Positions 31,070 through 39,173 of a stretch of 62,258 bases of DNA are shown piece after piece (the stretch's first letter is position 1; each line of letters opens with the position of its first letter). The notes under the pieces are model-generated. The model searched no databases. It worked only from the letters and a program-made list of their open reading frames with translations, and had not been told where the DNA came from. The DNA is taken from contig CAJTVM010000005.1 in assembly GCA_910579595.1 (NCBI GenBank), forward strand, positions 1-62,258. The letters are read 5' to 3'. The position numbers and the translations under genes were made by a program. This stretch comes from an uncultured Oscillospiraceae bacterium (GTDB taxonomy: Bacteria > Bacillota > Clostridia > Oscillospirales > Oscillospiraceae).

Positions 31070-32461
31070 ATGAAAAAAGCATCACGGTTCCTGAAACGGC
31101 TTGGTTGCCTGGCTATGGCATCCATCCTCGCGCTCAGCTGCCTGTCCGGCTGTGGCGGCGGAGGCGGTAGCAGCGACGGAAAAGCCAAACTGAAGGTGTT
31201 CTTCTTCGCCAACGATCATGAGAAGGAAATCTTCCAGCAGATCATCGACAAGTTCAAGGCGGCCCACACAGACGAGATTTCTGACATTGAGTTCCAGATC
31301 ACCACCCAGAGCGAGTATGCCACCACCCTTACCGGCATGATGACCGCCAAGGATCTGCCCGACGTGTTCTATGTTGGTCCTGAGAGCGTCAAGAACTTTG
31401 TGGACAACGGCTATCTGGCCGATCTGACCCCCCTGCTGTCCGAGGCCAATATCTCCACCGATGACCTGCCCCAGAATATTCTGAATGTTTATCGGTACGA
31501 TGGCACCCAGACTGGCAGCGGCGACCTGTACGCCCTGCCCAAGGATCTGTCTACCTTTGCATATGGCTACAACAAGGACGTGTTTGACGCGGCGGGCGTG
31601 CCCTATCCCGACCCCAACAAGCCCTACACCTATGATGAGTTTGTCGAGGTCTGCAAGAAGCTGACCATGGATACCAACGGCGATGGCGAGATCGACCAGT
31701 GGGGCGCCAGTTTTGCCGACCTCTATATGCTCTATCCGTTCATCTGGTCCAACGGCGCCAGCTTCACCTCTGAGGACGGCAAGAAGATCACCATCAGCGA
31801 TCCCAAGTTTGTGGAAGCCCTGCAGAAGTACATTGACCTGACCCTGGTGCATGAGGTTACCCCCACCGTGGATCAGGATACCGCTCTGGGCCCCTATCAG
31901 CGTTGGATCGCCGGCCAGACCGGCTTCTACGCCGCCGCTACCTGGGACGTGGCCTCCTTCATGGATCCCGAGACCTTCCCGTACAACTGGGATCTGTGCT
32001 ACTATCCCACCCTGTCCACCGGCGTTTCCTACACCTGGTCCGGCACCGTGGGCTTCTGCGTCAGCGCCACCAGCGAGCACAAGGAGCTGGCTGTTGAGCT
32101 GGCCAGCTACCTGTCCACCGATGCCGAGGGCCAGAAGGAGCTGTCCGGCATGGGCGAGACGGTCAGCGTCCAGCTGCCCAACCCGCTCTCCCTCCAGGAG
32201 GAGTTCAAGCAGATGGTTGCCGACGGCAGCATGAAGTACCCCTCCAACGTGGACGTCATGTTCAACTACCTCAATGGTACCGATTATGCCAAGACCCGCA
32301 TGACTGAGCCCACCTACACGCCCAACAGCGCGTGGATTGATATGTTCTGGGAGCAGCTGACCGACGTCAAGGCCGGCCGCCGCGACCTGAACGAGTTCAT
32401 TGAGACCATTGAGCCTGAGATGCAGGAGGCTCTGGACAAAGCGTGGGAGACCGCGAACTAA
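31070..32461 (+). CDS. ABC sugar-binding lipoprotein
   Basis: A 463-residue extracellular solute-binding protein of the MalE-like cluster. The signal peptide ends in a lipobox LSGC (Cys28 is the lipidated residue), followed by a Gly/Ser linker. The body has the typical pattern 'ITTQSEYATTLTGMMTAKDL', 'PDVFYVGPESV' and 'WDVASFMDPETFPYNWDLC'. It should capture arabino-oligosaccharides outside the membrane for the two permeases encoded next. Two strong RNA hairpins follow it, an arrangement that often keeps binding-protein mRNA more abundant than permease mRNA. CGGAGGAAATG precedes the ATG. Confidence 0.93.
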   Translation: MKKASRFLKRLGCLAMASILALSCLSGCGGGGGSSDGKAKLKVFFFANDHEKEIFQQIIDKFKAAHTDEISDIEFQITTQSEYATTLTGMMTAKDLPDVFYVGPESVKNFVDNGYLADLTPLLSEANISTDDLPQNILNVYRYDGTQTGSGDLYALPKDLSTFAYGYNKDVFDAAGVPYPDPNKPYTYDEFVEVCKKLTMDTNGDGEIDQWGASFADLYMLYPFIWSNGASFTSEDGKKITISDPKFVEALQKYIDLTLVHEVTPTVDQDTALGPYQRWIAGQTGFYAAATWDVASFMDPETFPYNWDLCYYPTLSTGVSYTWSGTVGFCVSATSEHKELAVELASYLSTDAEGQKELSGMGETVSVQLPNPLSLQEEFKQMVADGSMKYPSNVDVMFNYLNGTDYAKTRMTEPTYTPNSAWIDMFWEQLTDVKAGRRDLNEFIETIEPEMQEALDKAWETAN

Positions 32462-32530
32462 TCACGGTTTCTGCGGAAGCGCCGCACGCGCGGCGCATTG
32501 TGCGAAATTTGCGCGGCCTTAAGGCCGCCG

Positions 32531-32615
32531 TCTGACGAAATCCTTTCGTCAGAATGAGCACTCCACGCAAAATCATGAACTGCGGTTGTCCGGGCCCGCA
32601 GGGGCCCGGACAACC
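32531..32615 (+). promoter_or_regulatory. Two intercistronic hairpins
   Basis: A perfect 10-bp stem with a 3-base loop (32531-32540 with 32544-32553) is followed by a perfect 14-bp GC stem with a 4-base loop (32584-32597 with 32602-32615). They lie in a 180-base gap between the binding-protein and permease genes. Neither has a T-run. They probably protect the upstream mRNA from 3' decay, with partial read-through to the permeases. Confidence 0.7.
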
Positions 32616-32641
32616 CATTTCTCAAGAGGGGGAAAATAATA

Positions 32642-33580
32642 ATGGCAAAAACTACCGTTACAAAAGCCGCTAAGGCGGGTTCGCCCCGCATGAGCGATAT
32701 GGCGTTGAAGGAGCAGCGCTGGGGCCGCCTGTTCGTGGCGGCGCCGTTTATCGGCTTCTGCCTCTTCAGCGCATTCCCCATTGTGTTTGCGTTTGTGGCC
32801 AGTCTGTCCAACTGGACCGGCACCAACAGCATCTTCGCCAACTTTAACGGTCTTTCCAACTACATCGAGCTGTTCACCGACTCCCGGTTCTGGATGACCG
32901 TGGGCACCACCATCATCTACATGATCGGCATTCCCGTGGGTATGATCCTGGGCCTGCTCATCGCCACGGCCATGAACCGGAAGATTCCCGGTGTGAAGAT
33001 CCTGCGGACCATGTATTACGTCCCGGTTATCTCCTCCCTGGTGGCGGTGGCCATCCTGTGGGCGTGGGTGTTCAACTATGACTTCGGTCTGCTGAACCTG
33101 ATCATCCAGGCCATTTCTGGTAAACACGGCCCCAACTGGCTGGGCAACGAGTTCTGGGTCAAGGTGGCCATGATCATCTTTATGGTGTGGAAGGGCTTGG
33201 GCACTTCTGTCATTCTGTACCTGTCCGGCCTTCAGAACATCCCCCGGGACTACTATGAAGCCGCCTCCATCGACGGCGCCAACGGCTGGCAGGCGTTCAG
33301 GAACATCACCGTGCCCCTGGTCTCTCCCGTGACCTTCTATCTGCTGATCACTGGTATCATCGGCGGTTTCCAGGTATTTGTCGAAGTCTCCGTCATGGTG
33401 ACCAACGGCGGCCTGAACTATTCCGCCGCCACCGTGGTCTACTACCTGTGGGATACGGCGTTCAAGCACCAGCGGATGGGCTACGGCTCCGCCATGGCCT
33501 TCGTCCTTGCCATCATCATCTTTATCGTGACCGCCATCAACTTCAAGGGTCAGGATAAATGGGTCAAGACCATCGATTAA
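32642..33580 (+). CDS. ABC sugar permease (MalF-like)
   Basis: The 312-residue membrane protein has six predicted helices and the binding-protein-dependent transport signature EAASIDGANGWQAFRNITVPLV (the EAA loop that docks the ATPase). It forms the membrane channel together with the next gene. The first 35 residues are a basic cytoplasmic tail. AGAGGGGG precedes the ATG. Like many sugar importers of this type in Firmicutes, no ATPase gene is included; a shared MsmX-like ATPase encoded elsewhere is expected. Confidence 0.93.
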   Translation: MAKTTVTKAAKAGSPRMSDMALKEQRWGRLFVAAPFIGFCLFSAFPIVFAFVASLSNWTGTNSIFANFNGLSNYIELFTDSRFWMTVGTTIIYMIGIPVGMILGLLIATAMNRKIPGVKILRTMYYVPVISSLVAVAILWAWVFNYDFGLLNLIIQAISGKHGPNWLGNEFWVKVAMIIFMVWKGLGTSVILYLSGLQNIPRDYYEAASIDGANGWQAFRNITVPLVSPVTFYLLITGIIGGFQVFVEVSVMVTNGGLNYSAATVVYYLWDTAFKHQRMGYGSAMAFVLAIIIFIVTAINFKGQDKWVKTID

Positions 33581-33595
33581 GGAGGGGAATCAGAA

Positions 33596-34459
33596 ATGGC
33601 AAAAGCATCAAGCGGCGGCGTACGCTCCAAGGGCAGCCGCGCCTTGGACAAGGTTCTTTTGGTCGTGCTGTCCCTGGGCGCGGTGATCATGGTGTTCCCC
33701 CTGTTCTATATGATCATGTGCTCGTTTATGACCAAGAACCAGATCCTCTCTGCGAATTTTTCCATCATCCCCAACCCCTGGCGGGGCGGTATGTATTCCG
33801 AGGTGCTCCACAAGGGCCTGTTCCTCAGCGGTATCCGCAACAGCCTGACCGTGGCCATCCCGGTGCTGGTGGTGGGCGGCTTCACGTCCTCGCTGGCGGC
33901 TTTCTCCTTCGCCAAGCTGAGGTTTAAGGGCCGTGAGCAGATGTTCCTGGCGTTGCTGGCCACGATGATGATCCCCTTCGCGGTGGTTATGATCCCCCAG
34001 TACGTCATGTTCACCAAGATGGGCTGGACCAACAGCCTGCTGCCCCTGATCATCCCAGGACTGTTCGGCAACGTGAGCATCATCTTCTTCCTGCGCCAGA
34101 ACCTGTCCAGCATCCCTAACGACATGGTGGACGCGGCGAAGATCGACGGCTGCACCTTCTTCCAGATCTATTATAAGGTGTTTCTGCCCATGATGAAGGG
34201 CGCTTTGATGACCCAGATCATCCTGTGGTTCATGGGCATCTGGAATGACTACCTGGCCCCCACCATCTTCGTGCAGAGCGAGAAGTGGTACACCCTGCAG
34301 GTGGTCATCCGTTCCTTCAACGACCAGTATGCGGTGAACAGCAACTACCCCCTGATTATGGCGGCCAGCGTGATTGCCATGCTGCCCACCCTGCTGCTGT
34401 TCTTCTTCTTCCAGCGCTACATCATCGAGTCCATGGCCCTGTCCGGCGTAAAGGGTTAA
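33596..34459 (+). CDS. ABC sugar permease (MalG-like)
   Basis: The 287-residue membrane protein pairs with the preceding permease. Its EAA loop reads MVDAAKIDGCTFFQIYYKVF, then 'LPMMKGALMTQIILWFMGIW', and it ends VKG like other MalG-type subunits. It lies 15 bases after the first permease gene with AAGGAGGGGA before the ATG, so the two are coupled. The next gene, a GH43 enzyme, starts four bases after its stop, tying import and degradation together. Confidence 0.93.
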   Translation: MAKASSGGVRSKGSRALDKVLLVVLSLGAVIMVFPLFYMIMCSFMTKNQILSANFSIIPNPWRGGMYSEVLHKGLFLSGIRNSLTVAIPVLVVGGFTSSLAAFSFAKLRFKGREQMFLALLATMMIPFAVVMIPQYVMFTKMGWTNSLLPLIIPGLFGNVSIIFFLRQNLSSIPNDMVDAAKIDGCTFFQIYYKVFLPMMKGALMTQIILWFMGIWNDYLAPTIFVQSEKWYTLQVVIRSFNDQYAVNSNYPLIMAASVIAMLPTLLLFFFFQRYIIESMALSGVKG

Positions 34460-34463
34460 TCTT

Positions 34464-35789
34464 ATGGGCGGGGGTGGTGTACTGCGTTTGAACGATCCGG
34501 ATGTAGGGCAGAACCCAGCCTACGGCGCCCACGATCCGGGCATGATGTGGGATCCGCGAAGCGGACATTACTATTGCTACAGCACGGATTCCTATGCCCC
34601 AAAGGCGGGGCTGGGGAAAAAACCCGGCATCCCGGTGCGGGTCAGCGGCGATCTGGTTCACTTTACCTATGCGGGCACGGTGCTGTCCCCCGCCTCGGTC
34701 CGGCAGGGCCGGGACAATGGGGAATACCCGCCTGCCCAGGGCTTCTGGGCCCCCTACGGGGAATACGCGGGGGACGAGTACCGCTTGTACTACTCCGCCA
34801 CCCGGGACTTTGGCAGTTCGGAATCCCGGATCTGGCTGGCAGTGGCGCAAGACCCCATGGGTCCCTTTGAGAACCGGGGGGTGGTGGTGGACAGCTGGGG
34901 AACGGACGATTCCCTCCCCAATGCAATCGATCCCCATGTGCTGCATACCCCGGAGGGGAAGGACTACCTGATCTATGGCTCGTTCTTTGGCGGCATCTAC
35001 ATGAAGGAGCTGTCCCCGGACAACGGGATGCCGGTGGATCCGGATCCGTGCTTCCTGGGACAGTGCGTCGCCCACAAAATGCCTCCCCCGGCCCTGGATG
35101 GGCCGGAGGGGGCCGCGGCCCTGTACTGCCCGGAGACGGGGTACTACTACCTGTTTTTCTCCTACGGCTGGTTGGGGGATGGCTACGACATCCGGGCCGG
35201 CCGCTCCGAGCACCCGCTGGGTCCCTACCTGGATTTCCAGGGCAGGGATCTGGTGGGGGCGTCCCTGGGGCTGAAGCTGGCCAACAGCTACATCTTCCGG
35301 GCCAAGGCGCCCCGGGCCAAATCCGGGGGCGGCTGGCACTGGGGCGGCCTGCGGGGGCCGGGGCACGGCGTGCCCTTTTACGACCCGGTGCGCGGGAGGT
35401 ATTTCTTCGTCCACCACATCCGGGACGGCAACCCCAAGGACAGGCGGTACGATCCCATTTTTGACCGGCACAGCTACCGGCATCACTACATGATGATCCG
35501 GCCCATGTTCTTTGTGGACGGCTGGCCGGTGCTGGGGCCGGAGCCTTTCCAGGGCGAGTCTATGGAGGCGGTTACCCCGCCAGATGGGGCCATGTGGGAG
35601 GTCATTGTCCTGGATGACAGGAGCAATGGCATGAAAACCTCCGGCAACGTCCGGCTGACCGCAGACGGATATTTGCTGCGGCACAGCGTTTGCTACCGCT
35701 GTGCCGATTTTGAAAACGGCGGGCAGACGCTGGCCTTTACCGGGATTGACGAATTCGGCCAGACCTGCTGGGGAAAACTGACCAAATAG
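34464..35789 (+). CDS. Intracellular GH43 arabinanase-like enzyme
   Basis: A 441-residue GH43 protein of the endo-arabinanase type. The propeller opens with 'AYGAHDPGMMWD' (catalytic-base Asp in the HDP motif), with the second Asp in NAIDPHVLHT and a candidate acid Glu in DGPEGAAALYCPE. 'GPGHGVPFYDPVRGRYFFVH' and a C-terminal beta domain follow. There is no signal peptide, so it probably trims imported arabino-oligosaccharides. The acid position deviates from the IEAPYV form seen in the next GH43, so its exact action is uncertain. It starts four bases after the permease stop. Confidence 0.85.
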   Translation: MGGGGVLRLNDPDVGQNPAYGAHDPGMMWDPRSGHYYCYSTDSYAPKAGLGKKPGIPVRVSGDLVHFTYAGTVLSPASVRQGRDNGEYPPAQGFWAPYGEYAGDEYRLYYSATRDFGSSESRIWLAVAQDPMGPFENRGVVVDSWGTDDSLPNAIDPHVLHTPEGKDYLIYGSFFGGIYMKELSPDNGMPVDPDPCFLGQCVAHKMPPPALDGPEGAAALYCPETGYYYLFFSYGWLGDGYDIRAGRSEHPLGPYLDFQGRDLVGASLGLKLANSYIFRAKAPRAKSGGGWHWGGLRGPGHGVPFYDPVRGRYFFVHHIRDGNPKDRRYDPIFDRHSYRHHYMMIRPMFFVDGWPVLGPEPFQGESMEAVTPPDGAMWEVIVLDDRSNGMKTSGNVRLTADGYLLRHSVCYRCADFENGGQTLAFTGIDEFGQTCWGKLTK

Positions 35790-35801
35790 CGGATCCAAAC
35801 C

Positions 35802-35835
35802 AGAGGTTGGGGGCGAACCCCCCAGCCTCTTTCTT
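35802..35835 (+). terminator. Hairpin between the two arabinanase genes
   Basis: AGAGGTTGGGGG (35802-35813) pairs with CCCCCAGCCTCT (35819-35830) with one G-U, followed by TTCTT. It may attenuate transcription inside the operon. Confidence 0.65.
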
Positions 35836-35854
35836 AAAAAGGGGGAAATTTTTC

Positions 35855-37336
35855 ATGTTTCGCAGATTGAAAATTCTCAGCCTGTGTGCTATGCTGGCAT
35901 TGTTGGCCACCTCCTGCGGCCAGCAGAAGGAGAAGCTGCAAAGCGATACGCCGGTGGAGCACTCCTTTGAAAATGTGTCCGTTCACGACCCTGCGGTTGT
36001 GAAGGGGGAGGACGGGGCTTATTACATTTTCGGCTCCCACCTGGCCGTGGCCAAGACTGACGATCTGATGAACTGGACCTACATCAATGACAAGATGAAG
36101 GCCCACAGCAGCGTCATCCCCGACGTGTACGAGGTGATGGCGGACGCCTTTGCCTGGAGCAACAGCGATACCTTCTGGGCGCCAGATGTGATCAAGCTCC
36201 AGAACGGCAAATACTGTATGTACTACTGCAACTGCCAGGGGGACGAGCCGCAGTCCTGCATCGGCATTGCCTACTCGGACAGCGTCGCTGGTCCCTATGA
36301 GAACCAGGGCCTGTTCCTGTACTCCGGCGCTGGCGCGGCCGAGATGAACGGCTTTGACAGCGTCTACCAGGCCACCCGGGATCCCAACGCGGTGGATCCC
36401 TGCGTGTTCTATGATCCCGATGGACGGCTGTGGATGATCTACGGCTCCTACTCCGGCGGCATCTTCGCCAAGGAGATGGATCCGGTCACCGGCCTGCCGC
36501 TGGATATGTCGGACTACGGCACCAAGCTGCTGGGGGGCAACCATCTGCGCATTGAGGCGCCCTATGTGGTCTACAACCCGGATACGGGCTACTACTATAT
36601 GTTCCTGTCCTTCGGCGGACTGGACTCCGATGGAGGCTACAACGTGCGGGTGATCCGCTCGGAGAACCCCGACGGGCCCTACTTCGACTCCATGGGCCAG
36701 GAGATGACCGAATGCAAGGGCCCCTCCGGGTCCGTATTCAGCGACGCCACCGCCGCCAACTACGGCGTGAAGCTGATGGGCGGCTACAAGTTCCTGTGGC
36801 AGGAGGGTGAGCTGGGCGAGAACCGCAAGGGCTTCCTTTCCCCCGGGCACAACTCCTGTATGTACGACGAGGAAAGCGGCAAGTACTTCATGATCCACCA
36901 TACCCGCTTCGAGAGCAGTGGGGAGGCCCATGAGGTGCGGGTGCGCCAGATGTTCTTCAACGCCGATGGCTGGCCGGTGCTGGCCCCCTACCGCTACGTG
37001 GGGGAGACCGCGGGCGCGGTGACGGCGGAGGAGATCCCGGGGACCTATAAGCTCATCAACCACGGACGGGCCATTACCGACCAGATGAGCGAGTCGGTGA
37101 ACATCACGCTGGCCAAGGACGGCAAGGTCACCGGCGAGGATCTGGAAGGGAGTTGGGCGCTCACCGGGGACAACCAGATGGAGATCACCTTGGACGGCAA
37201 GACCTATACCGGCCTGTTCCTGGTCCAGTGGGATGAGGACGGGCAGAAGAATGTGATGACCTTTACCGCCCTGGATGACGAGACCGGTATGTGCGTGTGG
37301 GGCAGCGGGGTAAATGCCCTGCAGGATGCAGAATAA
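35855..37336 (+). CDS. Secreted GH43 endo-arabinanase lipoprotein
   Basis: The 493-residue protein has a lipoprotein signal (about residues 1-22) ending LLATSC, so it is anchored on the outer face of the membrane. The GH43 arabinan endo-1,5-alpha-L-arabinosidase motifs are clear: 'SVHDPAVVKGEDGAYYIFGS', 'NAVDPCVFYDPDGRLWMIYGS', 'RIEAPYVVYN' (catalytic Glu) and 'LSPGHNS'. Residues about 405-490 form the small beta-barrel domain typical of two-domain arabinanases ('GTYKLINHGRAIT'). It should cut the arabinan backbone at the cell surface. I start at ATG 35855, nine bases after AAGGGGG, because it gives a proper signal peptide. Confidence 0.92.
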   Translation: MFRRLKILSLCAMLALLATSCGQQKEKLQSDTPVEHSFENVSVHDPAVVKGEDGAYYIFGSHLAVAKTDDLMNWTYINDKMKAHSSVIPDVYEVMADAFAWSNSDTFWAPDVIKLQNGKYCMYYCNCQGDEPQSCIGIAYSDSVAGPYENQGLFLYSGAGAAEMNGFDSVYQATRDPNAVDPCVFYDPDGRLWMIYGSYSGGIFAKEMDPVTGLPLDMSDYGTKLLGGNHLRIEAPYVVYNPDTGYYYMFLSFGGLDSDGGYNVRVIRSENPDGPYFDSMGQEMTECKGPSGSVFSDATAANYGVKLMGGYKFLWQEGELGENRKGFLSPGHNSCMYDEESGKYFMIHHTRFESSGEAHEVRVRQMFFNADGWPVLAPYRYVGETAGAVTAEEIPGTYKLINHGRAITDQMSESVNITLAKDGKVTGEDLEGSWALTGDNQMEITLDGKTYTGLFLVQWDEDGQKNVMTFTALDDETGMCVWGSGVNALQDAE

Positions 37337-37361
37337 ACGAAAAAAATGGGAGGAAACGCCG

Positions 37362-38855
37362 ATGGCGATGTTTCGTATTGACGAGGCCAAACCCCTTGGC
37401 CGCATAGCCCCGGAGATTTACGGGCATTTTTCCGAGCACCTGGGGCGGTGTATCTATGAGGGTATTTTTGTAAAGCCGGACAGCGGCATCCCCAATGTAA
37501 ACGGGATGCGCACCGATGTGGTGGAGGCGCTGAAGGAGATTCGGGTGCCAGTGCTGCGCTGGCCCGGCGGGTGCTTTGCCGATGAGTACCACTGGAAGGA
37601 CGGTATCGGCCCCCTGGAGGGCCGCAAACGGATGATCAACACCCACTGGGGCGGGGTGGTGGAGGACAACTCCTTCGGCACCCACGAGTTTTTTGAGCTG
37701 TGCCGCCAGCTGGGCTGCAAGACCTATATCAACGGCAACGTGGGCAGCGGCACCGTCCAGGAGATGAGCGAGTGGGTGGAGTATATGACCTTCGATGGCG
37801 TCTCCCCCATGGCGGAGCTACGCGCGAAAAACGGCCACGCGGCGCCCTGGAGGGTGGACTACTTCGGCGTGGGCAACGAGAACTGGGGCTGCGGCGGCAA
37901 CATGACCCCGGGGTACTACGCCAACCTCTACCGCCGGTATCAGACCTATGTGCGCTGCTACAACCACGACGCCCCCATCAAAAAGATCTGCGGCGGGCCT
38001 AATGTGGACGACGTGAAGTGGACGAAAAAGGTGCTCAAGACCTGCTTCGGGCATCCCCAGCCGGAGGATGTCCACGGCTTTATGGACGGTCTGAGCCTCC
38101 ACTACTATGTCCATCCGGGCGGGTGGAAGCACAAGGGCAGCGCGCTGGAGTTCACCGAGGAGGAATGGTACGCCACCATGGAGAAGGCCCTCTACATGGA
38201 GGATCTGATCCGGCTCCACGGGGACGTGATGGACAAGTACGATCCTGAGAAGAGCGTTGGGCTGATCGTAGACGAGTGGGGCGCCTGGTACGATGTGGAG
38301 CCGGGCACCAACCCGGGCTTCCTCTACCAGCAAAACACCATGAGGGATGCTCTGGTGGCGGCGGTGACGCTGAACATCTTCAACAACCATTGCGATCGGG
38401 TGAAGATGGCCTGTATTGCCCAGATGGTGAACGTGCTCCAGGCGGTGCTGCTCACCGAGGGGCCAAAGATGATCAAGACCCCCACCTGGTATGTATTCCA
38501 TATGTACCGGGATCACCAGGGGGCCCAGGCCCTGCCGGTGAAGGCGGAGGGTGTGGGCGCTGTGGGCGGATCGAAAATGCCCGCGGTGCAGGTGTCCGCG
38601 TCCAAGCTGGAACACGGCGGCATCCTGGTGACCGCCGCCAACCTGTCCATGACGGACAGCCAGACGGTGCGTCTGGATCTGGGCCGGACGGCGGAGTCCG
38701 CCTCTGGTGTTCTGTTGACCGGGGAGGCCCATGCTCATAATACCTTTGACGCGCCCGAGGCGGTGAAGGAGCAGCCGCTGGCTGTCACCGTGGTGGACGG
38801 CGCGGCGGAGTTTGAACTGCCGCCCTGCGGTGTGGCATCGGTGTGCCTGACATAA
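37362..38855 (+). CDS. abfA: GH51 alpha-L-arabinofuranosidase
   Basis: A 497-residue clan GH-A enzyme that removes terminal alpha-L-arabinofuranose. The acid/base Glu173 is in GVGNENWGCGG and the nucleophile Glu305 in VDEWGAWYDV. 'RWPGGCFADEYHWKDGIGP' and 'HYYVHPGGWKHKG' are further GH51 features. There is no signal peptide, so it works in the cytoplasm on imported oligosaccharides. I start at ATG 37362 (MAMFRIDEAKPLG) after GGGAGG; the in-frame ATG 16 codons upstream lacks a site. Its stop overlaps the next gene's start (TAATG). Confidence 0.95.
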   Translation: MAMFRIDEAKPLGRIAPEIYGHFSEHLGRCIYEGIFVKPDSGIPNVNGMRTDVVEALKEIRVPVLRWPGGCFADEYHWKDGIGPLEGRKRMINTHWGGVVEDNSFGTHEFFELCRQLGCKTYINGNVGSGTVQEMSEWVEYMTFDGVSPMAELRAKNGHAAPWRVDYFGVGNENWGCGGNMTPGYYANLYRRYQTYVRCYNHDAPIKKICGGPNVDDVKWTKKVLKTCFGHPQPEDVHGFMDGLSLHYYVHPGGWKHKGSALEFTEEEWYATMEKALYMEDLIRLHGDVMDKYDPEKSVGLIVDEWGAWYDVEPGTNPGFLYQQNTMRDALVAAVTLNIFNNHCDRVKMACIAQMVNVLQAVLLTEGPKMIKTPTWYVFHMYRDHQGAQALPVKAEGVGAVGGSKMPAVQVSASKLEHGGILVTAANLSMTDSQTVRLDLGRTAESASGVLLTGEAHAHNTFDAPEAVKEQPLAVTVVDGAAEFELPPCGVASVCLT

Positions 38856-39100
38856 TGGAGCGCCGGTGCAGGAGGTGCCTGCTGGAGGAATTCGACGAGG
38901 CGGAGTATATCCGGGTTCTGAAAGAGCACATTGAGGCGACACCCCAGCGGGATCGGACGCCGGAAGGTATCTACGCCAAACGGCTGGAAGCCTGCAAGGG
39001 CTGCGAATTTCTGGAGGCGGGGACGTGCAGGGCCTGCGGCTGTTATGTAGAGCTGCGGGCGGCCTCCAGGCGGGGACGCTGTCCCTATCAAAAATGGTAA
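38855..39100 (+). CDS. DUF6171 small Cys-rich protein
   Basis: An 81-residue protein with seven Cys in zinc- or cluster-type spacing: CRRC at the start, then CKGCEFLEAGTCRACGCYV and a final Cys in RGRCPY. It is the DUF6171 type known from Clostridia, of unknown role. It starts at the ATG that shares its first A with the GH51 stop codon, so its translation is coupled to the arabinofuranosidase. The end (AASRRGRCPYQKW) recalls rubredoxin-like or zinc-ribbon tails. The hairpin behind it ends this transcription unit. Confidence 0.82.
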   Translation: MERRCRRCLLEEFDEAEYIRVLKEHIEATPQRDRTPEGIYAKRLEACKGCEFLEAGTCRACGCYVELRAASRRGRCPYQKW

Positions 39101-39109
39101 CAGAAAAGG

Positions 39110-39152
39110 AGGCTCCGCGCGGTTCCCAGGTTCAAGGGGATGCGCGGAGCCT
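39110..39152 (+). terminator. Terminator after the DUF6171 gene
   Basis: AGGCTCCGCGC (39110-39120) pairs perfectly with 39142-39152 across a 21-base loop. T-run is short (CTTTG). Confidence 0.6.
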
Positions 39153-39173
39153 TTGCGTGAAAGGATGACGATA

